Shown here in pieces: positions 25,921 through 34,685 of a stretch of DNA of 64,000 bases. A program made the translations under genes and the position numbers. The stretch's first letter is position 1. Each line of letters opens with the position of its first letter. The notes below the pieces were generated by a model. It saw only the letters and a list, made by a program, of their open reading frames with translations, ran no database searches and was not told the origin of the DNA. The DNA comes from Paenibacillus sp. J2TS4. Its GTDB lineage: Bacteria; Bacillota; Bacilli; Paenibacillales; NBRC-103111. Where the stretch lies: contig NZ_BOSH01000008.1 in the NCBI RefSeq assembly GCF_018403245.1, forward strand, positions 248,001-312,000, given 5' to 3'.

Positions 25921-26373
25921 TTACAGGAGCTCATTTAAATATTTGGCATCATTTTTTTCTTTTTGCCCGGCAACCTCAAATTCATAAACAAAAGTGCCGT
26001 TCTCTGTTATTTTAAGAGTCGCTATCCTGGACGAGACGAAAATTTCAAGCGTCTTGCGTGCCTGGCTCAAGGACATAGAAGTATTCATCGCCAAATCCGC
26101 CACCGTCATGCTTCCTCCTAATTCCAATGCCAGTTTAAGAACAGCGGCTTCCATTCTCTCGTTACGGACAAACCGTTTATGGCGAAATCCTAAATAAATA
26201 AACCAGGACCCAAACACAATAGGCAGAACGACAACAATGAAGATAATAATAAGGTCACTAATCGATGGGAATGACGGCTCATCCGATGCCATAACGCCGA
26301 TTAATAGGAATAAACCGAACAACAATAAGACAGTCCCCACAGTGTAATACATTATCGTTTTCGAATATTTCAC
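25921..26373 (-). CDS. Hypothetical membrane protein with winged-helix-like C-terminus
   Basis: A 150-residue protein with two N-terminal membrane segments (about 8-27 and 42-63), then a soluble domain after 'YLGFRHKRFVRNERMEAAVLKLALELGG'. That part reads like a small winged helix (SMTVADLAMNTSMSLSQARKTLEIF). I do not recognise a named family. The start is GTG at 26373 with AAGGAG nine bases upstream; an overlapping ATG is out of frame. It stands alone. Confidence 0.72.
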   Translation of the reverse strand: MKYSKTIMYYTVGTVLLLFGLFLLIGVMASDEPSFPSISDLIIIFIVVVLPIVFGSWFIYLGFRHKRFVRNERMEAAVLKLALELGGSMTVADLAMNTSMSLSQARKTLEIFVSSRIATLKITENGTFVYEFEVAGQKEKNDAKYLNELL

Positions 26374-26621
26374 ATGCTTCTACTCCTTCCCAACCAATGA
26401 AAGAGAAATGAATTAAATAGCCCGCTAAGTAATGTATGCCTTCGAAGCATAGTCCTTCTGGACCCTAACAAGGGCGGCGTTCAAGCCTGCTTCTAATTCG
26501 CGAACGTTCTTCCTGCTTTGCTTCGGCAAGGTTTACACGTTCTTTGCGGGAAGCCCCGGAACATAAAAGAGGGCCCCTCCCGTCTTATGGAGCCCAGTAT
26601 CTTCTATGGATTCTCAGGCAG

Positions 26622-26861
26622 TCAGTTATCTTTGCGGAGTCTTCCCAATTCCGATACAATAGCATCCATTTCGCTGACGCTGAATTGGTTCTTGCTCATG
26701 ACCAGCTCATAGATATCAACCAAATCTTCATATTTATTATAATCAAAATGGCTCGCCTTAATGGCTGCGCCTGTAGCCACTCTCAGTTTGGTTTTAATGG
26801 CCTCGATCATTTGCTCCACTTCTTCAGCCGTACTGCGGGTATTACTCATTTTGGCTGTCAT
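26622..26861 (-). CDS. DUF1128 family protein (YfkI-like)
   Basis: A 79-residue helical protein matching the DUF1128 family of Bacillales: 'EEVEQMIEAIKTKLRVATGAAIKASHF' followed by 'YEDLVDIYELVMSKNQFSVSEMDAIV'. Function is unknown; it is cytosolic and small. I prefer ATG 26861 (AAGGG five bases upstream); ATG 26849 is a close alternative. No operon partners. Confidence 0.85.
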   Translation of the reverse strand: MTAKMSNTRSTAEEVEQMIEAIKTKLRVATGAAIKASHFDYNKYEDLVDIYELVMSKNQFSVSEMDAIVSELGRLRKDN

Positions 26862-27042
26862 CCTTTCCCTTTTACTATTGTCTAATTGTACCATGGTCCG
26901 GCATAAAAATCGCTATATGTATTCCTTTTTCCAGTCATATTTCTTTTTATAATGATTTTGAAGAATAATGAGTTAATCGCTATTTCATCTGGGCTTTGAG
27001 GCAGGAATTGTTCCGTCATTACGGGATCTCTTTGCGTTCAAA

Positions 27043-27085
27043 ACAAAAACCCCGCAGCCTCTAACAAGATCAGAAGGCAGCAGGG
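27043..27085 (-). terminator. Terminator after the four-helix membrane protein gene
   Basis: Minus strand: CCCTGCTGCCT pairs imperfectly with AGGCTGCGGGG, followed by TTTTTGTTTTG. It lies 25-70 bases past the stop at 27111. Confidence 0.7.
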
Positions 27086-27110
27086 CTATTGCCGAAGGAA
27101 CAGGTTTTCG

Positions 27111-27473
27111 TTAAAGAGCCCTTTTCATTCCGGTCTTCGAATCCCCCAGAACGAACCCTACATAAGTGCCCAAGGCGCCCACCAGAAGGTGATAAATACT
27201 TTCGACCATCTGGATATTCATGCTTCCAAATAACCCGGGCGTAAACACTCCCAGTGAACCGATGATCAAATAAATGATTCCAACCATTTTGGCGTACAGC
27301 ACCGCATAAGATTTCTTAGTCCCCGCCCAGATTCCCCATGCCCCAATAAGTAGATGAATGGCATTGTGTATTGCGTCAAAATGAATGAAATTGAGCAATT
27401 CCTTAAAGAAAAAGCCAAAAATACCCAACAGCAAAAAGACGACCCCGGACCATTTGGCAAATGCCCTTATCAC
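27111..27473 (-). CDS. Small four-helix membrane protein (DUF4383-like)
   Basis: About 120 residues with four hydrophobic segments and the repeated pattern 'HNAIHLLIGAWGIWAGT' / 'ESIYHLLVGALGTYVGF', an internal duplication with a conserved H-L-L-x-G-A. This resembles DUF4383-type proteins of unknown function. AAAGGAGG sits one base from an ATG at 27479 but seven from the GTG at 27473, so GTG is the likely start. Confidence 0.75.
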   Translation of the reverse strand: MIRAFAKWSGVVFLLLGIFGFFFKELLNFIHFDAIHNAIHLLIGAWGIWAGTKKSYAVLYAKMVGIIYLIIGSLGVFTPGLFGSMNIQMVESIYHLLVGALGTYVGFVLGDSKTGMKRAL

Positions 27474-27586
27474 AGTCATTCCTCCTTTGAAATAAGCTTT
27501 GGGTACAAACATGGACACAATACAGTTTATGAGCAAGCTTGGGCGAAAAATGACTATGCATTCCGATTTTTGCTTTAATATTAAGT

Positions 27587-28234
27587 TTAAAAAGGGAAGG
27601 TTTCATGCTCGATATAAAAAGCTTCACCAAGATTTATTCGTGCCTGGCCTTGGGTAAGATCGGTTATCCATCCGGAGAAATTGTCTGCTTCTTCTTCTAT
27701 CGGGAGACAGACAAGAGTCACCCGGTCCGTAAATTCGGTCTCTCCTTTAAGAATGCCTTTAAGATGAAGCTCATTCTCCAGCTTTCCCAACCAGTGATAG
27801 TCTATATCGATCCTTACCTCGCGATGCAGCACCTTGTGGACAGGAACAGCGGCTTCAATAGCGGCTACCGCTCCGTCGGTATAAGCTCGAATAAGTCCCC
27901 CGGCTCCAAGCATAATTCCGCCAAAATAACGGGTAACGACGATGACTATATTTTTGAGCCCCTGGTTCTTCATAACTTCCAGAATAGGCTTGCCGGCTGT
28001 TCCACTCGGCTCTCCGTCATCGGACTGCTTCTGAAATTCATCCCTTTCTCCGATGAGATAGGCCCAGCAATTATGGGTCGCCGACCAATGCTCCTTACGA
28101 ATCGCTTCTACAAATTGCAGAGCTTCCTCTTCCGTTTGGACCGGCTTGGCATGCCCGATAAAACGGGATTTTTTGATGACGATTTCTTGGGCTCCGCTTT
28201 GTTTGACTGTTTTATATTGAGCAAGCATGGGCAT
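27587..28234 (-). CDS. yvyE: YvyE / IMPACT (YigZ) family protein
   Basis: A 215-residue protein of the YigZ/IMPACT family: 'EIVIKKSRFIGHAKPVQTEEEAL', 'ATHNCWAYLIG', 'DDGEPSGTAGKPILEVM' and 'VVTRYFGGIMLGAGGLIRAY' are all conserved family blocks. Its biochemical role is unsettled; eukaryotic IMPACT affects translation control. Two ATGs (28234, 28228) follow GGAGGAAGGA. It is downstream of pgi but separated by a terminator. Confidence 0.93.
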   Translation of the reverse strand: MPMLAQYKTVKQSGAQEIVIKKSRFIGHAKPVQTEEEALQFVEAIRKEHWSATHNCWAYLIGERDEFQKQSDDGEPSGTAGKPILEVMKNQGLKNIVIVVTRYFGGIMLGAGGLIRAYTDGAVAAIEAAVPVHKVLHREVRIDIDYHWLGKLENELHLKGILKGETEFTDRVTLVCLPIEEEADNFSGWITDLTQGQARINLGEAFYIEHETFPF

Positions 28235-28280
28235 TCCTTCCTCCCTTTCCTGCGCTATTCCGTTCTTCTTTTAAACCAAA

Positions 28281-28312
28281 AGGGCGATCCACCCGCTAAG
28301 ATGAATCGCCCT
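28281..28312 (-). terminator. Terminator of pgi
   Basis: On the minus strand AGGGCGAT pairs with ATCGCCCT around a 16-base loop, followed by TTTTGGTTTAAAAG. It lies just past the pgi stop. Confidence 0.8.
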
Positions 28313-28364
28313 CCCAGGCTCCCCCTCTGAATCGGTGGAGCCCATTATTCGGCGTGACAACCGT

Positions 28365-29720
28365 TTAGCCGTTCAGACGGGCTTCCAGCTCCGCTTTTTC
28401 CTTCTCGAATCCCGGTTTGCCGAGCAGGGCGAACATGTTCTTCTTGTAGGCTTCTACTCCCGGTTGGTCGAACGGATTTACGCCCAGCAGGTAGCCGCTG
28501 ATTCCGCAAGCTTTTTCAAAGAAGTAGACCATATAGCCGAACGTGTAAGGAGTCAGATCGGGCAGCGTGACGATCAGATTCGGCACTTGACCGTCCGTAT
28601 GAGCCAGCATGGTTCCTTCGAACGCCTTTTTGTTAACGAAATCCATCGTCTTCCCGCTTAAAAAGTTAAGTCCGTCCAGATCATCCTTATCGGAACCGAT
28701 CACAATCTCTTCGGGAACCTTCGCCACTTGAATGACCGTTTCGAACAGATTACGGGTGCCTTCTTGAACAAATTGCCCCATAGAGTGCAGGTCGGTCGAG
28801 AAATCGACGGCGGCCGGGAAGATTCCTTTATAATCCTTCCCTTCGCTCTCTCCGAACAGCTGCTTCCACCACTCCGACACAAAATGAAGGGAAGGCTCGT
28901 AGTTGACGAGCAGTTCGATCGCCTTGCCTTTACGGGACAGAATGTTACGAACAGCCGCATACTGGTAGCTCTCATTCTCTTTCAAGCTGGGGTTGGAGTA
29001 GGCCTCTCTGGCATCAGCCGCTCCCTGCATCATCGCATCGATATCGATTCCGGCTACAGCAATGGGCAGCAAGCCTACCGCCGTCAGCACCGAGTAACGG
29101 CCCCCTACATCGTCAGGAATGACGAACGATTCATAGCCTTCCTCGTCAGCTAACGTCTTCAGCGCTCCACGCGCCCGGTCCGTCGTCGCATAGATTCGCT
29201 TGCGTGCGCCTTCCTTTCCGTATTTCTTCTCCAGCAGCTCGCGGAAAATACGGAAAGCGATCGCCGGTTCCGTCGTCGTTCCCGATTTGGAAATGACATT
29301 AACCGAAATGTCCTTTCCTTCAAGAAGCTGAAGCAGATGAGTAACATAAGTGGAGCTGATATTGTTCCCAACGAAGTAAACGGCAGGAGTCTTGCGCTTG
29401 TCCGCCGGCAGCATGTTGTAGAACGAGTGCGACAGCATCTCGATAGCCGCTCGGGCTCCCAAGTAAGAACCCCCGATTCCGATTACGACAAGCGCATCCG
29501 AATCCGATTGAATCTGTTGAGCCGCTTTGTGAATGCGGGCATATTCTTCTTTATCATAATTCACGGGCAGATCGATCCAGCCCAAATAATCCGATCCGGC
29601 CCCGGTTCCTTGATGCAATTGGTCGTGAGCAATACGAACGGAAGCTTCCATATTATCTAATTCATGGCTGCCGAAGAAATACAGCGCCTTGCTGTAGTCA
29701 AAATGCAGTTTAGTACTCAT
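28365..29720 (-). CDS. pgi: Glucose-6-phosphate isomerase
   Basis: A 451-residue enzyme of the bacterial Pgi type, interconverting glucose-6-phosphate and fructose-6-phosphate. Family blocks are 'VVIGIGGSYLGARAAIEML', 'NVISKSGTTTEPAIAFRIFRE' (phosphate site), 'PDDVGGRYSVLTAVGLLPIA' with the sugar-phosphate loop, and 'ANLIVTL'-like C-terminal strands with 'NPFDQPGVEAYKKNMFALLG' carrying the catalytic lysine region. The length is standard. It is a monocistronic gene with its own terminator. Confidence 0.97.
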   Translation of the reverse strand: MSTKLHFDYSKALYFFGSHELDNMEASVRIAHDQLHQGTGAGSDYLGWIDLPVNYDKEEYARIHKAAQQIQSDSDALVVIGIGGSYLGARAAIEMLSHSFYNMLPADKRKTPAVYFVGNNISSTYVTHLLQLLEGKDISVNVISKSGTTTEPAIAFRIFRELLEKKYGKEGARKRIYATTDRARGALKTLADEEGYESFVIPDDVGGRYSVLTAVGLLPIAVAGIDIDAMMQGAADAREAYSNPSLKENESYQYAAVRNILSRKGKAIELLVNYEPSLHFVSEWWKQLFGESEGKDYKGIFPAAVDFSTDLHSMGQFVQEGTRNLFETVIQVAKVPEEIVIGSDKDDLDGLNFLSGKTMDFVNKKAFEGTMLAHTDGQVPNLIVTLPDLTPYTFGYMVYFFEKACGISGYLLGVNPFDQPGVEAYKKNMFALLGKPGFEKEKAELEARLNG

Positions 29721-30010
29721 ACTGGGAAATCCTCCTTGTGTTGGCTTCCTCGGGCGGAATTATTCATATGCTAAGAATACTGGCTGGCGCCGGGAAATGC
29801 AAGTTCGTCCGCTATCGCTTCCCGCTGCTGGGAAGCCGCCTATGTTGGCAGGAAGTCACGACCCATGTGGAGGGCGAACGCTACCCGAATTCCAGCTAAT
29901 CCGCATTTATGCGCTTTTCCCGCTATATGAAATTCCCTGTCCCTCAGCTTTTCGCCAAACTTAATATAGTGTTACAATGAAACCAAATGAACCGAAGAGG
30001 TGAACCTGTT

Positions 30011-30901
30011 ATGAAAACGATCGGATTTATCGGATTGGGCACGATGGGACTTCCCATGGCGTCCAATTTATTGAAGCAAGGCTACCCGCTCATCGTACAT
30101 AATCGCACAGCGTCCAAGGCAGATCCGTTGATCGCCGCCGGAGCCCAATGGGCGACCTCTCCCGCTGAAGCGTCCCGCTCGGCGGATGTTCTCTTTACTA
30201 ATGTAAGCAATGACCAGATCTTGCTGGAAGTAGTCTTCGGTGAAGAGGGAATCCTCCAAGGAGCTCATCCCGGACTCACCGTCATCGACTGCAGCACCGT
30301 CTCTCCGGAAACAAGCCGGCGCATTGAAGCCGAATTAGCTTCGAGCGGCAGCGAATTTCTGGATGCTCCGGTTACCGGCAGCAAACCGGCCGCCATTGAC
30401 GGAACGCTGGTATTTATGGTCGGAGGGAAGGAAGATGTCTTCCACGATCATGCCGATCTGTTCGAAACCTTGGGGAGCAAATCCGTCTATATGGGTCCGT
30501 CGGGTTCCGGTTCTTCCACGAAAATCGCTCATAACACGATCGTCGGCATCAATGCTCTCGCCTTGGCCGAAGGAATGGCGCTCGCTGCTAAAGCGAACCT
30601 CGATCCGGAAAAGTTTCTAGGGATCGTCACATCGGGCGCAGCCAACAGCAGACAAGCCGAGCTCAAAGGTGATAAAATCATCGACCGCAATTTCGATGTA
30701 CAGTTCTCTTTGCAGCTGATGCTGAAGGATTTATTGCTGGCCAACGACCAGACCTCCAAGTTCCAGCTGCCACTGCCCCTCCTGCATGCCGCCTCCACCT
30801 TGTATCAGATGGGGCTCGGCAAAGGGCTGGGAGAACAAGACTTATGTTCGGTTATTCAATGCTATGAAGAATGGATGAATCGCAAGATCGAAAGAAGTTA
30901 A
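30011..30901 (+). CDS. NAD(P)-dependent beta-hydroxyacid dehydrogenase (HIBADH-like)
   Basis: About 296 residues. The N-terminal Rossmann motif IGFIGLGTMGLPMASNLL and HNRTASK loop indicate NADP preference, and 'LDAPVTGSKPAAIDGTLVFMVGG' is the substrate-binding signature. The catalytic lysine lies in 'STKIAHNTIVGINALALAEG'. This family includes 3-hydroxyisobutyrate, tartronate semialdehyde and succinic semialdehyde reductases; the substrate cannot be fixed. The start at 30011 is chosen because GAGGTG lies eight bases upstream, rather than the ATG eight codons earlier. Confidence 0.93.
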   Translation: MKTIGFIGLGTMGLPMASNLLKQGYPLIVHNRTASKADPLIAAGAQWATSPAEASRSADVLFTNVSNDQILLEVVFGEEGILQGAHPGLTVIDCSTVSPETSRRIEAELASSGSEFLDAPVTGSKPAAIDGTLVFMVGGKEDVFHDHADLFETLGSKSVYMGPSGSGSSTKIAHNTIVGINALALAEGMALAAKANLDPEKFLGIVTSGAANSRQAELKGDKIIDRNFDVQFSLQLMLKDLLLANDQTSKFQLPLPLLHAASTLYQMGLGKGLGEQDLCSVIQCYEEWMNRKIERS

Positions 30902-30942
30902 CCTCCCACACCATTAAACAACATTTATGACAAATAGGATTA

Positions 30943-30979
30943 AGAAGGCAGCCGTTTCATCGGCTGCCTTCTCTCTTAT
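30943..30979. terminator. Bidirectional terminator between HIBADH-like gene and tkt
   Basis: AGAAGGCAGCCG (30943-30954) and CGGCTGCCTTCT (30961-30972), 12-base perfect arms with a six-base loop, then CTCTTATTT on the plus strand. It serves the convergent pair and reaches into the tkt stop region. Confidence 0.88.
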
Positions 30980-32979
30980 TTCAATAGAGCTTTTACTTTA
31001 GCCGCCACGTTATCGGCTGTAAAGCCGTATTCCTTCATAATAATGTCGGCTGGGGCGGATGCTCCAAACTGGTCAATGCAGAGCGTATCGCCTTGATCGC
31101 CTACATATTTATGCCAGCCGAGAGAAGAGGCCATCTCGACAGCCAGACGGGCCTTGACGTCAGGCAGCAGGACGGAATCCTTGTACTCTTGAGGCTGCTT
31201 ATCGAACAGCTCCCAGCTTGGCATGCTGACTACGCGAACGCCAATGCCTTGCTCAGCCAGCTGCTTGCGTGCTTCCATGGCCAAGCTAACCTCTGAACCG
31301 GTAGCAAGCAGAATCGCTTGAGGCTTGCCTTCCGGAGCGTCCGCCAACACGTATGCACCTTTGGACAGGTTCTCCTTCGCCAATTCTGCCGTCCCTTCCA
31401 GGTTAGGCAGTCCTTGTCGAGTTAAGACCAAGGCCACCGGACCTTCTTGGTTGGCCACGGCGAAGCGCCAAGCTTGGCTCGTTTCATTGCCGTCAGCCGG
31501 ACGCAGAACTTTCATTCCCGGCATGCAGCGGAGAGCGGCAAGATGCTCAATCGGCTCATGAGTCGGCCCGTCTTCTCCTACACCGATGCTATCGTGGGTG
31601 AAGACGTAGATGACCGGAAGGTTCATGATAGCTGCCAGACGGATGGCCGGCCGCAAGTAATCGGAGAATACGAAGAATGTTCCGCCGTAAGGCCGGACTC
31701 CGCCATGCAGCATCATTCCGTTCACGGCCGCGCCCATTCCGAATTCGCGCACTCCGTAGTAGATATTGCGCCCGCCGTTATCTGCTGCAGTCATATTTCC
31801 GCTGCCGGCAATATGAGTGAACGTCGACGACTCCAGGTCGGCGGAGCCTCCGATCAGCATCGGGTAATTTTTGGCAATCGCGTTCAAAGCACTCTCAGAC
31901 GCTTTACGGGTAGCGATCGCTTTATCCTCAGGCGAGTATACCGGCAGATCGGCATCCCAGCCCTCCGGAAGCTCTCCGTTCACTGCTTGCTCAAACTGGG
32001 CGCCAAGCTCCGGATAAGCCTTCTTATATTCAGCAACCATCTCGTTCCAGGCTTGTTCCTGTTTGATGCCTTGCTGCTTTAATTCCTCGAAGTGGGCCCG
32101 GACAACATCAGGGACATAGAAATCCTCTTCTCCCTGCCATTCGTAAGCTTGCTTCGTTAATTTAACCTCGTCCTCCCCAAGGAAGGTACCGTGCGCACCG
32201 GCGGTGCCTCCTTTGTTAGGACTTCCGTAACCGATAACCGTCTTCACTTCAATAAGGGTCGGACGATAGTCGGCGCGGGCCGCAGCAATGGCTTGATGAA
32301 TTTCATCCAGATCGTTGCCGTCCTCTACGCGCAGCACCTGCCAGCCATAGCCTTCGAAGCGCTGCTGCACATTCTCGGAGAAGGAAAGATTCAATTCCCC
32401 ATCGAGCGAAATGTTATTGGAATCGTACAGAATAATTAATTTGCCAAGCTGCAGATGACCGGCCAGAGAAGCCGCTTCACCGCTAATTCCTTCCATTAAA
32501 TCTCCATCTCCACAGATGGCGTAAGTATAATGATCGACTACATTGTAATTATCCCGGTTGTAGACGGCGGCCAAATGCTCTTCAGCCATAGCCATACCAA
32601 CAGCCATGGCAAAGCCTTGGCCCAAAGGTCCGGTCGTAGCCTCCACACCAGGAGTATGTCCGTATTCCGGATGCCCCGGAGTCTTGCTTCCCCACTGACG
32701 GAAGTTCTTCAGCTCGTCCATGGACAGATCATATCCAAAGAGGTGCAGCATGCTGTACAACAGCATGGAGCCGTGTCCTGCGGATAATACGAACCGATCC
32801 CGGTTGAACCATTCCGGGTTCGCCGGGTTGTGGTGCATAAACTTGGACCACAGTTTATAAGCCATTGGCGCAGCACCCATCGGCATTCCAGGGTGCCCCG
32901 ATTTCGCCTTCTCCACCGCATCGATGGATAGCGTACGAATCGTATTAATGGCTAATTGTTCCAATTGATTAATCGGCAT
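30976..32979 (-). CDS. tkt: Transketolase
   Basis: A 667-residue thiamine-diphosphate enzyme of the non-oxidative pentose phosphate pathway, moving two-carbon units between ketose and aldose phosphates. The key blocks are present: 'KAKSGHPGMPMGAAPMAY', TPP motif 'GDGDLMEGISGEAASLAGHL', 'YDSNNISLDGE', the pyrimidine domain 'GGSADLESST', 'GVREFGMGAAVNGM', and 'THDSIGVGEDGPTHEPIEHL'. The length is typical. It is co-oriented with and downstream of the polyol-phosphate-type locus at 33356-41068 but separated by a terminator. Confidence 0.97.
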   Translation of the reverse strand: MPINQLEQLAINTIRTLSIDAVEKAKSGHPGMPMGAAPMAYKLWSKFMHHNPANPEWFNRDRFVLSAGHGSMLLYSMLHLFGYDLSMDELKNFRQWGSKTPGHPEYGHTPGVEATTGPLGQGFAMAVGMAMAEEHLAAVYNRDNYNVVDHYTYAICGDGDLMEGISGEAASLAGHLQLGKLIILYDSNNISLDGELNLSFSENVQQRFEGYGWQVLRVEDGNDLDEIHQAIAAARADYRPTLIEVKTVIGYGSPNKGGTAGAHGTFLGEDEVKLTKQAYEWQGEEDFYVPDVVRAHFEELKQQGIKQEQAWNEMVAEYKKAYPELGAQFEQAVNGELPEGWDADLPVYSPEDKAIATRKASESALNAIAKNYPMLIGGSADLESSTFTHIAGSGNMTAADNGGRNIYYGVREFGMGAAVNGMMLHGGVRPYGGTFFVFSDYLRPAIRLAAIMNLPVIYVFTHDSIGVGEDGPTHEPIEHLAALRCMPGMKVLRPADGNETSQAWRFAVANQEGPVALVLTRQGLPNLEGTAELAKENLSKGAYVLADAPEGKPQAILLATGSEVSLAMEARKQLAEQGIGVRVVSMPSWELFDKQPQEYKDSVLLPDVKARLAVEMASSLGWHKYVGDQGDTLCIDQFGASAPADIIMKEYGFTADNVAAKVKALLK

Positions 32980-33270
32980 AACAAATCCCCCTACTATTAA
33001 ATAATTACATAACCAACATCACAACGAGCATTCATTGAACTCCAACTGCTTAAAGCCTGCAGTGTTGCAGGTAGTCGCAGCTTGATACCTCATCGTCACC
33101 GGCTTCTTTATTTCTCTCTATACATTTCTATATATCGTTCCGTCCGGTTCATGGGCTTGAGCAGCCTCATGCTTCAACCGGCGATCGATTGTCCATTCCC
33201 TCTATTGTACCATTCCCTCATCAACTACGCTATATTGACTGTGTCAAAAAATTCTATAGACGGCAAATGA
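32980..33270. other. tkt upstream region
   Basis: About 290 bases with the tkt promoter area. One isolated core CCTGCA-GTGT-TGCAGG (about 33056-33071) resembles the site unit of the four-site arrays elsewhere in the window, but stands alone. No gene is supported. Confidence 0.4.
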
Positions 33271-33320
33271 AAAGCAGCGGGTCAGGTTTCTTGTGAAAAC
33301 CGACCCGTCGCTTATGCTGC
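33271..33320 (-). terminator. Terminator after the TagC-like gene
   Basis: Nested pairing: GCAGC with GCTGC outside, and CGGGTC-GGTTT with AAACC-GACCCG inside (one bulge), followed on the minus strand by a short T-rich run. It ends the transcript of the 38863-33356 operon. Confidence 0.7.
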
Positions 33321-33355
33321 CTGGCCCATCATTCAATTATTAACGGCCGATGCCG

Positions 33356-34444
33356 TCAGTTGCATTGTTGAGGAAGACGGCTCACCGAGAAGATGTTAGC
33401 CAATCTTGTAGGAGAAAAATCCGAGGCGAATCCTACATTCAGCTCGACTTCATTCGGCTTGCTCGCATCCGGAATCCGCAGACCCATCCCTTCCGGTTCT
33501 CTGAAGGGCAGGGAGGTTCCGGCTAGAACCAGCGTCTTCCCGACGACTTCTCCCGTATCCAATTTAACTGTGGTAATATAAGTATTCCCTAACGGCTCTA
33601 CCGATCCCGCAGAGCCGTAGGAGGTGCCCTCCAGCAAGTATAAGTAGCCCCGATAGGAGGCAAATCCCTGAAAGGTCCCCACCGCCGGCTGCGGCACATC
33701 TGCAATCGGAGTATACCGGTGCTCTTTCACATCCTCCAATCTATACACCGCATAGCGGAATTCCCCCTTCAAGCGGTAACGCATAGTCAGAAGATGATCG
33801 CTCATATCGATATTGACCGTTGTCCGATCCGCCCCCGGAATCGGTGCGAACTTCTCTAGCTCTGGAGAATCCGGAGTCAGAATTTTCCCGTCCTCGAAGG
33901 TAAAGCGGGCAATTTTTGTCCCCCAGCCGGAAGTGCCTTCTGTTACCGAATCCGTTTCTGTCCACAGGTAGGTGGAGTCGCCGTCCGTCTCTACTCCCAT
34001 CTGGACTCCATGACCAAATCCTTTCAGGAACATATAGCCCAGCTTGTTTCCCGACAGATCAAGCTTCGTCAAAGTCATATCCCCGTTAGCACTTCGGACC
34101 GCACCGCTGACGGGCTCGGATTCGTCCGGGAGCTGCTGGCCTCCGGACATCAGTTGCAGCACATAAACATGTTCATTGACATTGTCAAATGCAAAGGATT
34201 GCATAACCGTCCCGTTATGAAGCGGTTTTTGCCGAATAACCTCGGCCGCCGGCCCATCGAAATTAAATCTTTTAGGTAAAGAAACGGATGCAGCCGCAGA
34301 GTTTTCCGAAGAGACCGCATAAGTCCCTAGTGGAACGGCAGGGATCAGGCACAAAGCCAACACTCCTGCCAGCAGTTTACCTCCAAATTTACCGCTGGAC
34401 ATTTTCCGATCGGCCTTCTTCGCTTCTTCATTAACGCAGTTCAT
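33356..34444 (-). CDS. Secreted TagC/DinC-like beta-propeller protein
   Basis: About 362 residues. A basic N-terminus and hydrophobic stretch (KLLAGVLALCLIPAVPLG) form a signal peptide. The body matches the TagC-like / phage P68 receptor-binding propeller pattern: 'TVMQSFAFDNVNEHVYVLQL', 'GDMTLTKLDLSGNKLGYM', 'GFGHGVQMGVETDGDSTYLW' and 'GTKIARFTFEDG'. Relatives are linked to wall teichoic acid, and phage members bind it. The ATG at 34444 has GGAGGT five bases upstream; the frame runs 74 codons further up without protein-like sequence. It is the last gene of the Ugp-type operon, after a 241-base gap holding a hairpin at 34585-34614. Confidence 0.75.
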   Translation of the reverse strand: MNCVNEEAKKADRKMSSGKFGGKLLAGVLALCLIPAVPLGTYAVSSENSAAASVSLPKRFNFDGPAAEVIRQKPLHNGTVMQSFAFDNVNEHVYVLQLMSGGQQLPDESEPVSGAVRSANGDMTLTKLDLSGNKLGYMFLKGFGHGVQMGVETDGDSTYLWTETDSVTEGTSGWGTKIARFTFEDGKILTPDSPELEKFAPIPGADRTTVNIDMSDHLLTMRYRLKGEFRYAVYRLEDVKEHRYTPIADVPQPAVGTFQGFASYRGYLYLLEGTSYGSAGSVEPLGNTYITTVKLDTGEVVGKTLVLAGTSLPFREPEGMGLRIPDASKPNEVELNVGFASDFSPTRLANIFSVSRLPQQCN

Positions 34445-34584
34445 TCTGCACCTCCATAGAATAGGCAGAGTGGAGATGGAAGGAGGATTCCGTCGAAACT
34501 TCTTAACAAGGGCGTACTTTTTACCCAGGGCCTCGTGACGAGCGATCCATTTTGTACATGTAGCTGGGGTTGCCCCTTTATTAT

Positions 34585-34614
34585 GCACCGCACATTGCTT
34601 CGAGCGCGCGGTGC
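34585..34614 (-). other. Intercistronic hairpin between binding-protein and TagC-like genes
   Basis: GCACCGC (34585-34591) pairs with GCGGTGC (34608-34614). No T-run follows on the minus strand, so partial read-through or mRNA end protection is likely. The rest of the 241-base gap is unremarkable. Confidence 0.5.
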
Positions 34615-34685
34615 AGCACAGCATGACGGTGGTTTTCCCGGAACCTCCTCCCAGTTCCAGTGCCAATGAATAATTTGCTAAATAG

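Noticed and set aside
33056..33071. Fifth TGCA array upstream of tkt
   Set aside because: A single CCTGCA-GTGT-TGCAGG core occurs, but no companions at 51 or 61 bases, so it is probably chance.
34445..34666. N-terminal extension of the TagC-like frame (begins with a GSGKT-like string)
   Set aside because: The string looks like a nucleotide-binding loop by chance; the signal peptide and GGAGGT site place the true start at 34444.
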